64,000 nucleotides of DNA from Enterobacter sp. Bisph1 (GCF_000814905.1 NZ_JXAG01000050.1:225420-289419), one strand, 5' to 3'. Positions 9,402 to 17,206 are shown, counted from the first letter of the stretch. The notes: generated from the sequence alone by a model not told the origin. A program made the numbers and translations.

Positions 9402-10151
9402 TTAGCCTTCGCGATGGACACTAAGTCCGGCGTAGGTCTGGCTGACGGGCATCATTTCGAGGCTATTGATGTTGACATGCTTCGGTAACGTGGCGACCCA
9501 CCACACCGCTTCCGTCACATCTTCTGGCGTCAGCGGCTGGGTGTTTTCGTAGGTTTTACCCGCTTTGGCATCATCGCCTTTAAAACGCACATTCGAGAAC
9601 TCGGTGCCGCCTACCAGCCCCGGCTCGATATTGGTCACGCGCACGGCGGTACCGCTCAAATCAGTGCGTAAATTGAGGCTAAACTGGCGTACAAAAGCTT
9701 TACTGGCGCCGTAGACATTGCCGCCCGCATAGGGCCAACTGCCGGCGGTGGAACCGATATTAATCACGTGGCCGCGGTTACGCTCAACCATCCCCGGCAG
9801 AACGGCACGGGTCATATACACCAGGCCTTTGTTGTTGGTGTCGATCATGGTTTCCCAGTCTTCAACATTGGCTTTATGCGCGGGTTCCATACCCAATGCC
9901 AGCCCGGCATTATTGACCAGCACATCAATCTCGCGCCACGCGGCAGGCAGGGCGGTAATAAACTCTTCAATTGCCGCGCGGTTGCGCACGTCTAACTGCG
10001 CCGTATAGAGGTTATCGCCCAGTTCATCCTTGAGCTCCTGTAAACGCTCCTGACGGCGACCTGTCGCAATCACTTTATGGCCATTTTGAATAAAACGTCG
10101 GGTAATGCCTTCGCCAAACCCTGCGGTTGCCCCGGTAACCAAAATTATCAT
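9402..10151 (-). CDS. ydfG: YdfG, NADP-dependent 3-hydroxy acid dehydrogenase
   Basis: A 249-aa short-chain dehydrogenase that oxidises L-allo-threonine, serine and 3-hydroxypropionate-type acids and reduces malonic semialdehyde in E. coli. The cofactor motif TGATAGFGEG is at the N-terminus, NNAG follows, and the catalytic Ser and Tyr-x-x-x-Lys appear as GSTAGSWPY and YGASK. The ATG at 10149-10151 is used; five earlier codons would precede the Rossmann strand without purpose. It is divergent from dcp. Confidence 0.93.
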   Translation of the reverse strand: MIILVTGATAGFGEGITRRFIQNGHKVIATGRRQERLQELKDELGDNLYTAQLDVRNRAAIEEFITALPAAWREIDVLVNNAGLALGMEPAHKANVEDWETMIDTNNKGLVYMTRAVLPGMVERNRGHVINIGSTAGSWPYAGGNVYGASKAFVRQFSLNLRTDLSGTAVRVTNIEPGLVGGTEFSNVRFKGDDAKAGKTYENTQPLTPEDVTEAVWWVATLPKHVNINSLEMMPVSQTYAGLSVHREG

Positions 10152-10334
10152 CTCACTGTTCCTCAACGCTTTTTGTGGAGTAATACCCTAGCATGCACCG
10201 CTAAAAGCGGTAACACAACGTAGGCGTATTAAAGTGTGGCAAAAAAATGCCGCCTTCGCGTAAGTAGAGAAAGGATTGCGATGCGCGCGACGGATGCCTA
10301 CTCTGAAAAGAATCACCCTGGACAGGAGTAAAAA

Positions 10335-12380
10335 ATGTCGGTCACCAATCCCTTCTTTTCTGCCAGCACGTTGCCTTATCAGGCGCCGCCCTTCGATGCC
10401 ATTACCGAGGACGACTACCGTCCGGCGTTTGATGAGGGGATACGGCAAAAACGCGCCGAGATCGCCGCTATTATAGAAAATCCCGCCGCGGCGGATTTTA
10501 CTAATACGCTACTGGCGCTGGAACAAAGCGGTGCGCTGCTCACCCGCGTCAGCAGCGTCTTTTTTGCCATGACCTCCGCCCATACCAATAATTTCCTGCA
10601 ACAGCTGGAGGAGGCGATTTCCACTGAACTCGCCGAACTGGCGAACGATATCTATCTCAATGATGCGCTATTTGCCCGTGTGGATGCGGTATGGCAACAG
10701 CGAGAAACTCTGGGGCTGGATGCAGAATCCCGGCGTCTGCTGGAGAAAACCCATCAGCGCTTTGTACTGGCGGGGGCGACGCTGAGCGCAGAGGATAAAG
10801 CCACGCTGAAAGCACTGAATACCGAAGCGGCGACCTTAACCAGCCAGTTTAATCAGCGTTTATTAGCGGCTGATAAAGCGGGGGGGCTGGTGGTCGATAA
10901 TGTGCAGCAGCTTGAGGGGTTAAGCGCCGACGACATTGCTGCCGCCGCCGAGGCGGCGAAGGCGAAAGGGCTGGATAACCGCTGGCTACTAACGCTGCAA
11001 AATACCACCCAGCAACCAGCGCTGGCGGCGCTACGCTCACGCCAGACGCGTGAAAAGCTGTTTATGGCCAGTTGGTTGCGCACCGAGCATAACGACGTCA
11101 ACGACACCCGCGCGATTGTGTTGCGGTTGGTACAGTTACGCGCAAAACAGGCACAGCTTATCGGTTTTGACGATTTCGCCAGCTGGACCATCGCCGATCA
11201 GATGGCGGGAACACCGCAGGCGGCGCTGGACTTTATGCGCCATATCGCCCCCGCCGCCCGCGCTCGTGCGGAACGTGAACTGGCAGATATCCAACAGCTT
11301 ATCGACGCGCAGCAGGGGGATTTTAGCGCCCGGCCCTGGGACTGGGCGTTTTATGCCGAACAGGTGCGACGGGCCAAATATTCGCTGGATGAATCGCAAA
11401 TCAAACCCTACTTCGCGCTGGATAATGTGCTGACCAATGGCGTCTTTTGGGCGGCGAGCGAGCTGTTTGGTCTTCATTTCAAGGAGCGATTTGATATTCC
11501 GGTCTATCAACAAGATGTGCGCGTTTGGGAGATTTTTGATGCCAATGGCGCAGGTCTGGCGCTCTATTACGGTGATTTTTTTGCTCGCGATTCGAAAAGC
11601 GGCGGCGCCTGGATGGGCAACTTCATTGAGCAGTCCACCCTGAATGGCACGCAACCGGTGATTTATAACGTCTGCAATTTTCAGCAACCCGTAGCCGGAC
11701 AGACGGCGCTGCTCTCCTGGGATGATGTGATAACACTGTTCCACGAGTTTGGTCATACGCTGCATGGGCTGTTTGCCAGCCAGCGTTATGCCAGCCTTTC
11801 CGGCACTAATACCCCGCGCGACTTTGTCGAGTTCCCCTCGCAGATTAACGAACACTGGGCCAGCCAGCCGCAGGTCTTCGCCCACTATGCGCACCATTAC
11901 CAAAGCGGCGAACCGATGCCGGACGCGCTGCGCGAGAAAATGTTGCGCGCCACGCAGTTCAATAAAGGGTACGACATGACGGAACTGCTCAGCGCCGCGC
12001 TGCTGGATATGAACTGGCATACGCTCGCCGCAGATACAACCATCAGCGATGTTGATAGTTTCGAGGCTGAGGCGTTGCGTAAAGAGCACCTTGATTTGCC
12101 CGCCGTCCCGCCGCGCTATCGCAGCAGCTATTTCGCCCATATCTTCGGCGGCGGCTATGCGGCAGGTTATTATGCTTATCTGTGGACGCAAATGCTGGCT
12201 GATGACGGATACCAATGGTTTGTCGAACAGGGCGGTTTGACGCGCGAGAACGGACAGCGTTTTCGCGAGGCCATTTTGTCCCGCGGTAACAGCGAGGATC
12301 TGTCGGCGCTGTATCGCCAGTGGCGCGGTCACGATCCGCGTATCGAACCGATGTTGAAAAACCGTGGGCTAAGCGATTAA
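10335..12380 (+). CDS. dcp: Dipeptidyl carboxypeptidase Dcp
   Basis: A 681-aa zinc metallopeptidase of family M3 that removes dipeptides from peptide C-termini. The zinc motif HEFGH begins at about residue 470 (LFHEFGHTLHG) and the third ligand region is NEHWASQP. The length equals that of the E. coli enzyme. There is no signal peptide, so a cytoplasmic or loosely periplasmic location is expected. The ATG follows GGAGTAAAAA. The gene marks the last core gene before the accessory stretch that replaces dgcZ-ydeI-ydeJ. Confidence 0.96.
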   Translation: MSVTNPFFSASTLPYQAPPFDAITEDDYRPAFDEGIRQKRAEIAAIIENPAAADFTNTLLALEQSGALLTRVSSVFFAMTSAHTNNFLQQLEEAISTELAELANDIYLNDALFARVDAVWQQRETLGLDAESRRLLEKTHQRFVLAGATLSAEDKATLKALNTEAATLTSQFNQRLLAADKAGGLVVDNVQQLEGLSADDIAAAAEAAKAKGLDNRWLLTLQNTTQQPALAALRSRQTREKLFMASWLRTEHNDVNDTRAIVLRLVQLRAKQAQLIGFDDFASWTIADQMAGTPQAALDFMRHIAPAARARAERELADIQQLIDAQQGDFSARPWDWAFYAEQVRRAKYSLDESQIKPYFALDNVLTNGVFWAASELFGLHFKERFDIPVYQQDVRVWEIFDANGAGLALYYGDFFARDSKSGGAWMGNFIEQSTLNGTQPVIYNVCNFQQPVAGQTALLSWDDVITLFHEFGHTLHGLFASQRYASLSGTNTPRDFVEFPSQINEHWASQPQVFAHYAHHYQSGEPMPDALREKMLRATQFNKGYDMTELLSAALLDMNWHTLAADTTISDVDSFEAEALRKEHLDLPAVPPRYRSSYFAHIFGGGYAAGYYAYLWTQMLADDGYQWFVEQGGLTRENGQRFREAILSRGNSEDLSALYRQWRGHDPRIEPMLKNRGLSD

Positions 12381-12416
12381 GCGGCGAGAACTGCTTTAAA
12401 AAGTTACATAACCCGT

Positions 12417-12614
12417 AGGGTCATTGACCTCCCGGATCGCGACAAATAACGTAGAAGATGGTGATGAATCCCCCTGCGCGGAGGGGCTACCAGTCATACC
12501 TTTTTGGGGTGAAAGCGGGTTCTGCGGGCTGGCGCAGACTCACCGGGAGGCACCCGGCATCACCGTAGCTCGCTCGGCCAGAGGCCTGTTGTTGTCCAGG
12601 CCTCTGGCTTTTTT
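12417..12614 (+). ncRNA. Structured RNA candidate ending in a strong terminator
   Basis: The 443-bp gap between dcp and the next gene holds no convincing protein. On the plus strand it contains three short hairpins: CCCCT/AGGGG at 12471-12486, CTGCG/CGCAG at 12522-12537 and CCGGG/CCCGG at 12543-12557. They are followed by the terminator at 12577-12614. This chain of stems ending in a terminator is what a stable small RNA or a structured leader looks like. I cannot assign it to a known RNA family. The 5' end is a guess. Confidence 0.45.
12577..12614 (+). terminator. Strong intrinsic terminator
   Basis: GCCAGAGGCCTG and CAGGCCTCTGGC form a perfect 12-bp stem around an 8-nt loop, followed by six T. 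It is about 200 bp past the dcp stop, so it ends either a long dcp 3' UTR or a separate transcript. Confidence 0.85.
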
Positions 12615-12823
12615 CTTAAAATGCTGCCGCTTAAGGCGCTGTTTTAACCCGTTTTCGTTGTGAAAATGCGGGCCACTTCACATTTCCTCACGTAGCGTAA
12701 TCCCTTCCGGTAAGCCAGATTAAAAGATCTCCTTTTACAGCTTAACTTTACGTGGCATTGCGCAGGCATTCAGTAAGTGGCTGTGTTAATGTCGAAGGCT
12801 ATTTTGCAACAGAGGTAACCGAC

Positions 12824-13042
12824 ATGACCAAAAATGTAGTGGTAATACGCGCCGGTGGTAAGGTTGAAAACGTGACCGTGGAAGATGATGCTAAATCGGT
12901 CACGTTGAAAAATGAGCAGAGCTCGTTTCTTGAAATTCCTATTGAGCCATGGGAGCTCGACGGTGAAACCTTCCTCGTTGCCCGCTTTTCTGACCTGGTA
13001 AGCCAGCAGGAAACGGAACAAGCCATCCGTAAATTCTATTGA
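12824..13042 (+). CDS. Small conserved-looking protein of unknown function
   Basis: A 72-aa protein beginning MTKNVVVIRAGGKVENVTVED and ending AIRKFY. It is acidic and beta-rich at first, ends in a helix, and has no signal peptide or cysteine. I do not recognise the family. The ATG at 12824 follows GAGGTAACCGAC; an earlier in-frame ATG at 12752 lacks a ribosome site. A GvpU-like gene begins 45 bp after the stop on the same strand, behind a terminator-like hairpin, so partial co-transcription is possible. Confidence 0.7.
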   Translation: MTKNVVVIRAGGKVENVTVEDDAKSVTLKNEQSSFLEIPIEPWELDGETFLVARFSDLVSQQETEQAIRKFY

Positions 13043-13049
13043 TCATTCA

Positions 13050-13068
13050 CCGCCTGCGGGCGGTTTTT
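13050..13068 (+). terminator. Terminator or attenuator before the gvpU-like gene
   Basis: CCGCC/GGCGG with a short loop followed by five T lies between the 72-aa gene and the next ribosome site at about 13076. It would end or attenuate the upstream transcript. Confidence 0.65.
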
Positions 13069-13087
13069 GCCGTATTCGGAGATGCCA

Positions 13088-13513
13088 ATGGAAAATGAAC
13101 ATAACCTTTCAGACGCCGCCGCGCCCACCGTTAGCACCCAGGATAGCGCATTATCGCATCTGGTTTCCTGCGCTAACCTTGGTGCGGGGATGGTGGTTAC
13201 GCTGGTGGTCGGTGGGCAGGTTGTTGCCGGTGAGCTGGTGTCCGGTCAGGAATATGCGTTATATACCGCCAAATCAATCCGCTCGATTGAGGGTGATGGA
13301 GATCTGAAAAACTCCATCGCGCTTTTCTTTGACGGTCTGGCGAATGATTATCGCGTGGAAGAGGGACACGATATTCCTCTGCACTATTTGCATATTAAAG
13401 ATCCGTCGTGGATGACGGGTAATGGCGGATGGACAAGCGTCAAAGGCACTATATTGCGCGTGCATATTGCCAAGGTGAGCGGGTTCTCTTTAGGGAAAGC
13501 GAAAAACGCCTGA
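13088..13513 (+). CDS. GvpU-like protein
   Basis: A 141-aa protein that resembles the gas-vesicle accessory protein GvpU in its C-terminal half: a small-residue strand near NLGAGMVVTLVVGGQVVAG, then YLHIKDPSW, and VKGTILRVHIAKVSGFSLGK, which matches the typical GvpU ending. The family role is poorly understood. No gas-vesicle structural gene is present in this window, so the protein probably serves another purpose. The ATG at 13088 follows TCGGAG. A terminator sits just after the stop. Confidence 0.5.
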   Translation: MENEHNLSDAAAPTVSTQDSALSHLVSCANLGAGMVVTLVVGGQVVAGELVSGQEYALYTAKSIRSIEGDGDLKNSIALFFDGLANDYRVEEGHDIPLHYLHIKDPSWMTGNGGWTSVKGTILRVHIAKVSGFSLGKAKNA

Positions 13514-13527
13514 ATAATGATTTTCAT

Positions 13528-13550
13528 AAGGGCCTCGCCAGAGGCCCTTT
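13528..13550. terminator. Hairpin terminator after the gvpU-like gene
   Basis: GGGCCTC and GAGGCCC form a stem with a GCCA loop, followed by TTTCT on the plus strand. It directly abuts the stop codon of the minus-strand zinc-ribbon gene. Confidence 0.65.
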
Positions 13551-13730
13551 CTATAAAACGCTTTTAGGCCAGCGCCTTCTTCGTGCTTCCGGAAGACAGG
13601 ATCTCACCGTCATTCTTGTGCCACACAACGAGCAAATTGCCCCGTGGGGTAAATGTTGGCCTGGCGAGAAAGTGGTAAATAAAAACTTGTTGTTGTTGCA
13701 AACCGGGCACGTGAATTTGATGTTGGGGAT
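13551..13730 (-). CDS. Small zinc-ribbon protein with a probable ATC start
   Basis: The minus strand encodes a 59-aa frame with four cysteines in zinc-ribbon order: FTCPVCNNNKF followed by AICSLCGTRM, then a basic tail (ARRRRWPKS). It resembles the small E. coli proteins YmcF and YnfQ, which were found under cold shock. The frame is closed upstream by TAA and has no ATG, GTG or TTG before the first CxxC. An ATC at 13728-13730 lies five bases after GGAGG; a second ATC at 13719-13721 would give the N-terminus (M)KFTC. The gene is real only if a rare start codon is used. Confidence 0.5.
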   Translation of the reverse strand: MPNIKFTCPVCNNNKFLFTTFSPGQHLPHGAICSLCGTRMTVRSCLPEARRRRWPKSVL

Positions 13731-13890
13731 ATCCCCTCCCGCCGGTGAAGTGGAAATCAGACGTTAACACAAACTTTTTGCCCGGAAAGATATATCGTCT
13801 GTAATTTCAATAGCAAAAGCATTTTGTTACCAGCAAAACGTTTCGATGTAATCCATTACATAATTGGCTGTTGCGCAAAGTTTATCCGCA

Positions 13891-13907
13891 CGTTTAGATT
13901 TTATTTA
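13891..13907 (+). promoter_or_regulatory. PhoP box and promoter of mgrR
   Basis: CGTTTA-GATTT-TATTTA is two half-sites with the 5-bp spacing of a PhoP box. A -10 candidate TAACAT follows 12 bp later at 13920-13925, the usual arrangement in PhoP-activated promoters. A transcript would start near 13932. Confidence 0.5.
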
Positions 13908-13931
13908 GGAAGGCATTGTTAACATACGTCC

Positions 13932-14023
13932 CTGTCCACGAAGCACTAGCAAGCGTTTGGACGTAGAACAATATTGATTTATCCATGCAAGCATTGACCG
14001 CCTTTTAAGGGCGGTTTTTTTTT
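13932..14023 (+). ncRNA. mgrR: MgrR small RNA (position-based)
   Basis: A stretch of about 92 nt lies between the PhoP-type promoter and a clear intrinsic terminator (ACCGCC/GGCGGT stem, nine T, 13997-14023). In E. coli the PhoPQ-activated, Hfq-binding RNA MgrR, about 98 nt, is encoded next to mgtS and represses eptB. Size, regulation and neighbour agree, but I did not compare the sequence itself. Confidence 0.55.
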
Positions 14024-14052
14024 GGCATTTGGACAGCACACCCAAAAAGAAA

Positions 14053-14081
14053 AGGCCCCTTACGTGGTTGCGCAAGGGGCC
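14053..14081 (-). terminator. Intrinsic terminator of mgtS
   Basis: Read on the minus strand, GGCCCCTT and AAGGGGCC form a perfect 8-bp stem with a 12-nt loop, followed by TTTTCTTTTT at 14043-14053. It lies 28 bp past the mgtS stop. Confidence 0.8.
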
Positions 14082-14108
14082 ATATCGGCGGGGGATTATC
14101 AACGTTCA

Positions 14109-14204
14109 TCAGTCATCCCATTTGTGGCTGAAATAAGCAGCAAGGAACCCAAAAAAAACTATCACACCCAGTACAGTTATAAAAACATACATATTTGCCA
14201 GCAT
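14109..14204 (-). CDS. mgtS: MgtS, small membrane protein of the Mg2+ stress response
   Basis: A 31-aa protein, MLANMYVFITVL... ending GFLAAYFSHKWDD, one transmembrane helix followed by a charged tail. It has the same length and the same C-terminal dozen residues as E. coli MgtS (YneM). In E. coli MgtS is made when Mg2+ is low, protects the MgtA importer from degradation and binds the phosphate carrier PitA. The ATG follows GGAGAGTTAAG. A terminator lies just downstream, and mgrR comes next, as in E. coli. Confidence 0.95.
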   Translation of the reverse strand: MLANMYVFITVLGVIVFFGFLAAYFSHKWDD

Positions 14205-14310
14205 CTTAACTCTCCATTTAATTAACCCACGTAGATCTCCTGAATAAATTTTTTAGTTGCTGTGAAGAAAGATAGCCCGTGCAACCTCAATAAAGGATGA
14301 ATGGTTTGTA

Positions 14311-15294
14311 TTATTTCGCCGGTACGCTGTGTTTTTTGCGGTACGCCGCAGGAGAAACGCCGCGTTGCTGCTGAAAGTGATGGCGCAGGGAGGCGGCGGT
14401 GGCGAAGCCGCTCTGTGCGGCAATCAGCTCAATGCGCATGGGTGAATGGATCAGTAATTCTTCCGCACGTCGCAAACGGGCCTGTAATAACCAGCGCGCG
14501 GGCGTGGTGCCGGTTGATTCCTCGAAGCGGCGTAAAAAAGTGCGTGGGCTCATTCCTGTTTGCTGCGCCAGCGAGGCGACAGTGTGATGCTCGGCTAAAT
14601 GCAGATGCAGAAAATCGAACAGCTGTCCCAGCCTCTGGCTTTCACGCGTGCGGGCGACCGGCCTTGAAAGCTGCTGGGTTTGCGAGCCGTCCCGGTGCGG
14701 TTGTACCACCAGACGCCGGGCGACATTATTCGCCACTTCAATACCAAAATCTTCGCGCACCACATGTAGACATAAATCAATGCCCGCCGCGCTGCCCGCC
14801 GAGGTCATCACATTGCCCTCATCGTAATAGAGCGCATCCTCCAGCACGACAACCGCCGGATACGCCTCGCGCAGCATCGTCGTATAGCGCCAGTGGGTGG
14901 TGGCTTTGCGGCCGTTAAGCAAACCGGCTGCCGCCAGCACAAACACCCCGGAACAGATAGAGATAATCCGACAGCCGCGCTGCCAGGCATCATGCAGCGC
15001 TGCGCAAAGCGCCGGGGGGACAGTTGTATTCGCACCGCGCCAGCCGGGTACCACAATGGTATCTGCCTGCGCCAGAAGTTCCAGCCCGCCCTCCGTCATA
15101 ATGCGGATGCCGCCCGTCGCGCGCAGTTCGCCCTCATCCACGGCGGCGACGGCAAAGGTGTACCAGTTATCCCCCAGTTCCGGGCGCGGTAAACCGAAAA
15201 TTTCCACCGCAACGCCAAATTCAAAAGTACACAGCCCATCATAGGCCAGCGCGACGACGCGGTGACGGGCAGGGGAATGTCGTAAAGTTGTCAT
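14311..15294 (-). CDS. ftrA: FtrA, AraC-type regulator with DJ-1/PfpI domain
   Basis: A 327-aa regulator. The N-terminal DJ-1/PfpI-like domain (about residues 10-180) contains SICSGVFVLAAAGLLNGRKATTHW; a C-terminal AraC pair of helix-turn-helix units follows (FLHLHLAEHHTVASLAQQTG and FATAASLRHHFQQQRGVSP). This is the GlxA/FtrA group. The ATG at 15292-15294 after AGGATA is chosen; a start seven codons earlier is possible. It is divergent from a rhodanese gene 88 bp away, the usual partner, so it likely controls it. Confidence 0.85.
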   Translation of the reverse strand: MTTLRHSPARHRVVALAYDGLCTFEFGVAVEIFGLPRPELGDNWYTFAVAAVDEGELRATGGIRIMTEGGLELLAQADTIVVPGWRGANTTVPPALCAALHDAWQRGCRIISICSGVFVLAAAGLLNGRKATTHWRYTTMLREAYPAVVVLEDALYYDEGNVMTSAGSAAGIDLCLHVVREDFGIEVANNVARRLVVQPHRDGSQTQQLSRPVARTRESQRLGQLFDFLHLHLAEHHTVASLAQQTGMSPRTFLRRFEESTGTTPARWLLQARLRRAEELLIHSPMRIELIAAQSGFATAASLRHHFQQQRGVSPAAYRKKHSVPAK

Positions 15295-15382
15295 TATCCT
15301 GGTGTTATCTGGCATAGAAGGGGGCAGCGTGGTTGTCCTGTGTTAGTTAAATTAGTGTTAACACAAACAAGGAGAAAAGACG

Positions 15383-15796
15383 ATGAGCTATGTAACCGAA
15401 ATCCCGGCAGCTGCACCTGAAGATGCCGTTAGCCATTTTTTACACCGCCTGCGCCTGGAAACCGACTGTGCCGATGTCCATCATGCTATGACCCACAACC
15501 AGCAGGATTTTGTGTTACTGCATGTGGTCGGCAGCCCGGAGACGTTTGCTCGTCGTCACCTGCCAGGCGCGCTGCATTTGCCCCATAGCTTGATTACGGC
15601 AGAACGGATGGCCCAGTGGCCGGCCGATACGCTGTTTGTGGTTTATTGCGCCGGGCCGCATTGCAACGGTGCCGACCGCGCGGCGCTGAAGCTGGCGCGT
15701 CTGGGGCTGTCCGTAAAAATTATGCCTGGCGGCATCACCGGCTGGGAAGATGAAGGTTATCCCTTCGCGACACGCGAAAACGCGACAACCCTGTAA
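15383..15796 (+). CDS. Rhodanese-like sulfurtransferase
   Basis: A 137-aa single rhodanese domain. The active-site Cys lies in VYCAGPHCNGADRAA, preceded by the substrate-loop region RRHLPGALHLPHSLI and followed by MPGGITGWEDEGYPF. Such enzymes move sulfane sulfur, for example to cyanide or thiols; the in vivo acceptor is not known. It is divergent from ftrA and begins after AAGGAG. A MetJ-controlled methionine-synthase-like gene follows, which may place it in sulfur metabolism. Confidence 0.88.
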   Translation: MSYVTEIPAAAPEDAVSHFLHRLRLETDCADVHHAMTHNQQDFVLLHVVGSPETFARRHLPGALHLPHSLITAERMAQWPADTLFVVYCAGPHCNGADRAALKLARLGLSVKIMPGGITGWEDEGYPFATRENATTL

Positions 15797-15810
15797 GCAT
15801 TTCTTTCAAC

Positions 15811-15853
15811 TTCACGGCGCGTAAATGAATTTTTTTCATGTGCCGTGAAATTT
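15811..15853 (+). terminator. Hairpin terminator after the rhodanese gene
   Basis: Outer arms TTCACGGC/GCCGTGAA and inner arms ATGAA/TTCAT form a long interrupted stem, followed by ATTTTCTC. It separates the rhodanese gene from the MetJ-type promoter. Confidence 0.6.
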
Positions 15854-15892
15854 TCTCGTTTGCGACAACCCTTCCACTGTGCCATTTTGTTT

Positions 15893-15916
15893 GGACATTT
15901 AGACATCCAGAAGTCT
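15893..15916 (+). promoter_or_regulatory. MetJ operator of three met boxes
   Basis: Three tandem 8-mers, GGACATTT, AGACATCC and AGAAGTCT, match the met box AGACGTCT at 5, 6 and 7 of 8 positions in register. They lie 65 bp before the start of the MetE-like gene, the expected place for MetJ repression. Confidence 0.65.
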
Positions 15917-15980
15917 AAAAATTCAAATAATGAATTATCACGCCGGGCAATCATCTGCCCCGGCGCAGGAGGAGAGTTCC

Positions 15981-17084
15981 ATGCAGCGACATCAGGCCCC
16001 GTTCCGTGCAGACGTAGTCGGCAGTTTCTTACGCCCGGATATCATCAAACAGGCGCGTCAGCAGTTTGCCCAGGGAGAAATTAGTGCTCATCAACTCCGT
16101 AGCGTTGAAGATGAAGCGATTCGTCAGGTGGTTGAGCAGCAGTGTGCCTGCGGTCTGCATGTGGTGACCGACGGTGAGTTCCGCCGCGCCTGGTGGCATT
16201 TTGACTTTTTTGATGGGCTACAAGGCGTGGAGCGCTACGATGCCGAAAAAGGTATTCAGTTTAATGGTGTACAAACCAAAGCCCACGGTGTGCGCGTTAC
16301 GGGTAAGCTGGGCTTCGGCAATCATCCGATGCTGGAAGATTTTCGTTATCTGAAAAGCATTAGCGGCACTGCACAGCCCAAGATGACTATCCCCAGCCCA
16401 AGCGTGCTGCATTTCCGCGGCGGTCGTAAAGATATTGATGCCGCTGTCTACCCGCATTTAGATGATTATTTTAACGATCTGGCGACGACCTGGCGCGATG
16501 CAATCCACGCCTTTTATGCCGCCGGCTGCCGCTATCTGCAGCTGGACGATACGGTCTGGGCCTATCTCTGCTCCGACGAGCAGCGCCGCCAAATTCGTGA
16601 ACGTGGTGACGATCCGGATGAACTGGCGCGCATTTATGCCCGGGTTATCAATCAGGCGCTGGCGGACAAACCCGAGGATCTTACCGTCGGTCTGCATGTA
16701 TGCCGCGGTAACTTCCGTTCAACCTGGATCTCCGAAGGCGGCTACGAGCCGGTAGCGGAAGTGCTGTTCGGTAGCGTCAATGTTGACGCGTTTTTCCTCG
16801 AATATGACAACGATCGTTCCGGTGACTTTGCGCCGCTGCGTTTCGTCCGTCCGGGTAAACAGCAGGTGGTGCTGGGGCTTATCACCACCAAAAACGGCGA
16901 GCTGGAGAATCCTGAAGGGGTAAAAGCGCGTATCGAGGAAGCGGCGAAGTTTGTCGATATCAACCAGATTTGCCTTAGCCCGCAGTGCGGTTTTGCCTCA
17001 ACGGAAGAGGGCAATACCCTGACGCCCGCCCAGCAGTGGGACAAAGTGCGGCTGGTAACCACTATCGCTGAACAAGTGTGGTAA
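15981..17084 (+). CDS. Cobalamin-independent methionine synthase II family protein
   Basis: A 367-aa protein equal to the C-terminal catalytic half of MetE alone, as in the YxjG/YxjH and MesD-type group. The zinc and substrate residues are visible: His and Cys in GLHVCRGN, Glu in FFLEYDNDR and Cys in CLSPQCGFAS. It should transfer a methyl group to homocysteine, but the methyl donor may not be the polyglutamyl folate used by full MetE. The ATG at 15981 follows GGAGGAGAG. An upstream MetJ operator supports a role in methionine supply. Confidence 0.85.
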   Translation: MQRHQAPFRADVVGSFLRPDIIKQARQQFAQGEISAHQLRSVEDEAIRQVVEQQCACGLHVVTDGEFRRAWWHFDFFDGLQGVERYDAEKGIQFNGVQTKAHGVRVTGKLGFGNHPMLEDFRYLKSISGTAQPKMTIPSPSVLHFRGGRKDIDAAVYPHLDDYFNDLATTWRDAIHAFYAAGCRYLQLDDTVWAYLCSDEQRRQIRERGDDPDELARIYARVINQALADKPEDLTVGLHVCRGNFRSTWISEGGYEPVAEVLFGSVNVDAFFLEYDNDRSGDFAPLRFVRPGKQQVVLGLITTKNGELENPEGVKARIEEAAKFVDINQICLSPQCGFASTEEGNTLTPAQQWDKVRLVTTIAEQVW

Positions 17085-17129
17085 CCGCGCCGCGCAATAC
17101 ATAAGGTCTGATGGGAACATTATTATACC

Positions 17130-17160
17130 AGGCCGCAACGCACAGGTTGCGGCCTCTTTT
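17130..17160 (+). terminator. Terminator after the MetE-like gene
   Basis: AGGCCGCAAC and GTTGCGGCCT form a perfect 10-bp stem followed by CTTTTT. It lies between the convergent MetE-like gene and ydeE. Confidence 0.8.
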
Positions 17161-17206
17161 TCGCCGCAATGAGCTGCGCAAGACACTCGTCTGCTGAGTA
17201 AGAGGA

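Noticed and set aside
11136..12332. Minus-strand open frame of 398 codons
   Set aside because: It is the antisense shadow of dcp, which has its zinc motif and full length on the plus strand.
12424..12663. Plus-strand frame of 79 codons in the dcp downstream gap
   Set aside because: It runs through three hairpins and the 12-bp terminator and has no recognisable family; structure of the RNA is the better explanation.
13429..13767. Plus-strand frame of 112 codons after gvpU
   Set aside because: It begins inside gvpU in another frame and runs through a terminator; the opposite strand has the coherent zinc-ribbon frame.
13880..13896. GTTTA repeats 12 bp apart as the PhoP box
   Set aside because: The spacing is one base too long for PhoP. 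The overlapping pair at 13891-13907 has the correct 5-bp spacer and suits the -10 position.
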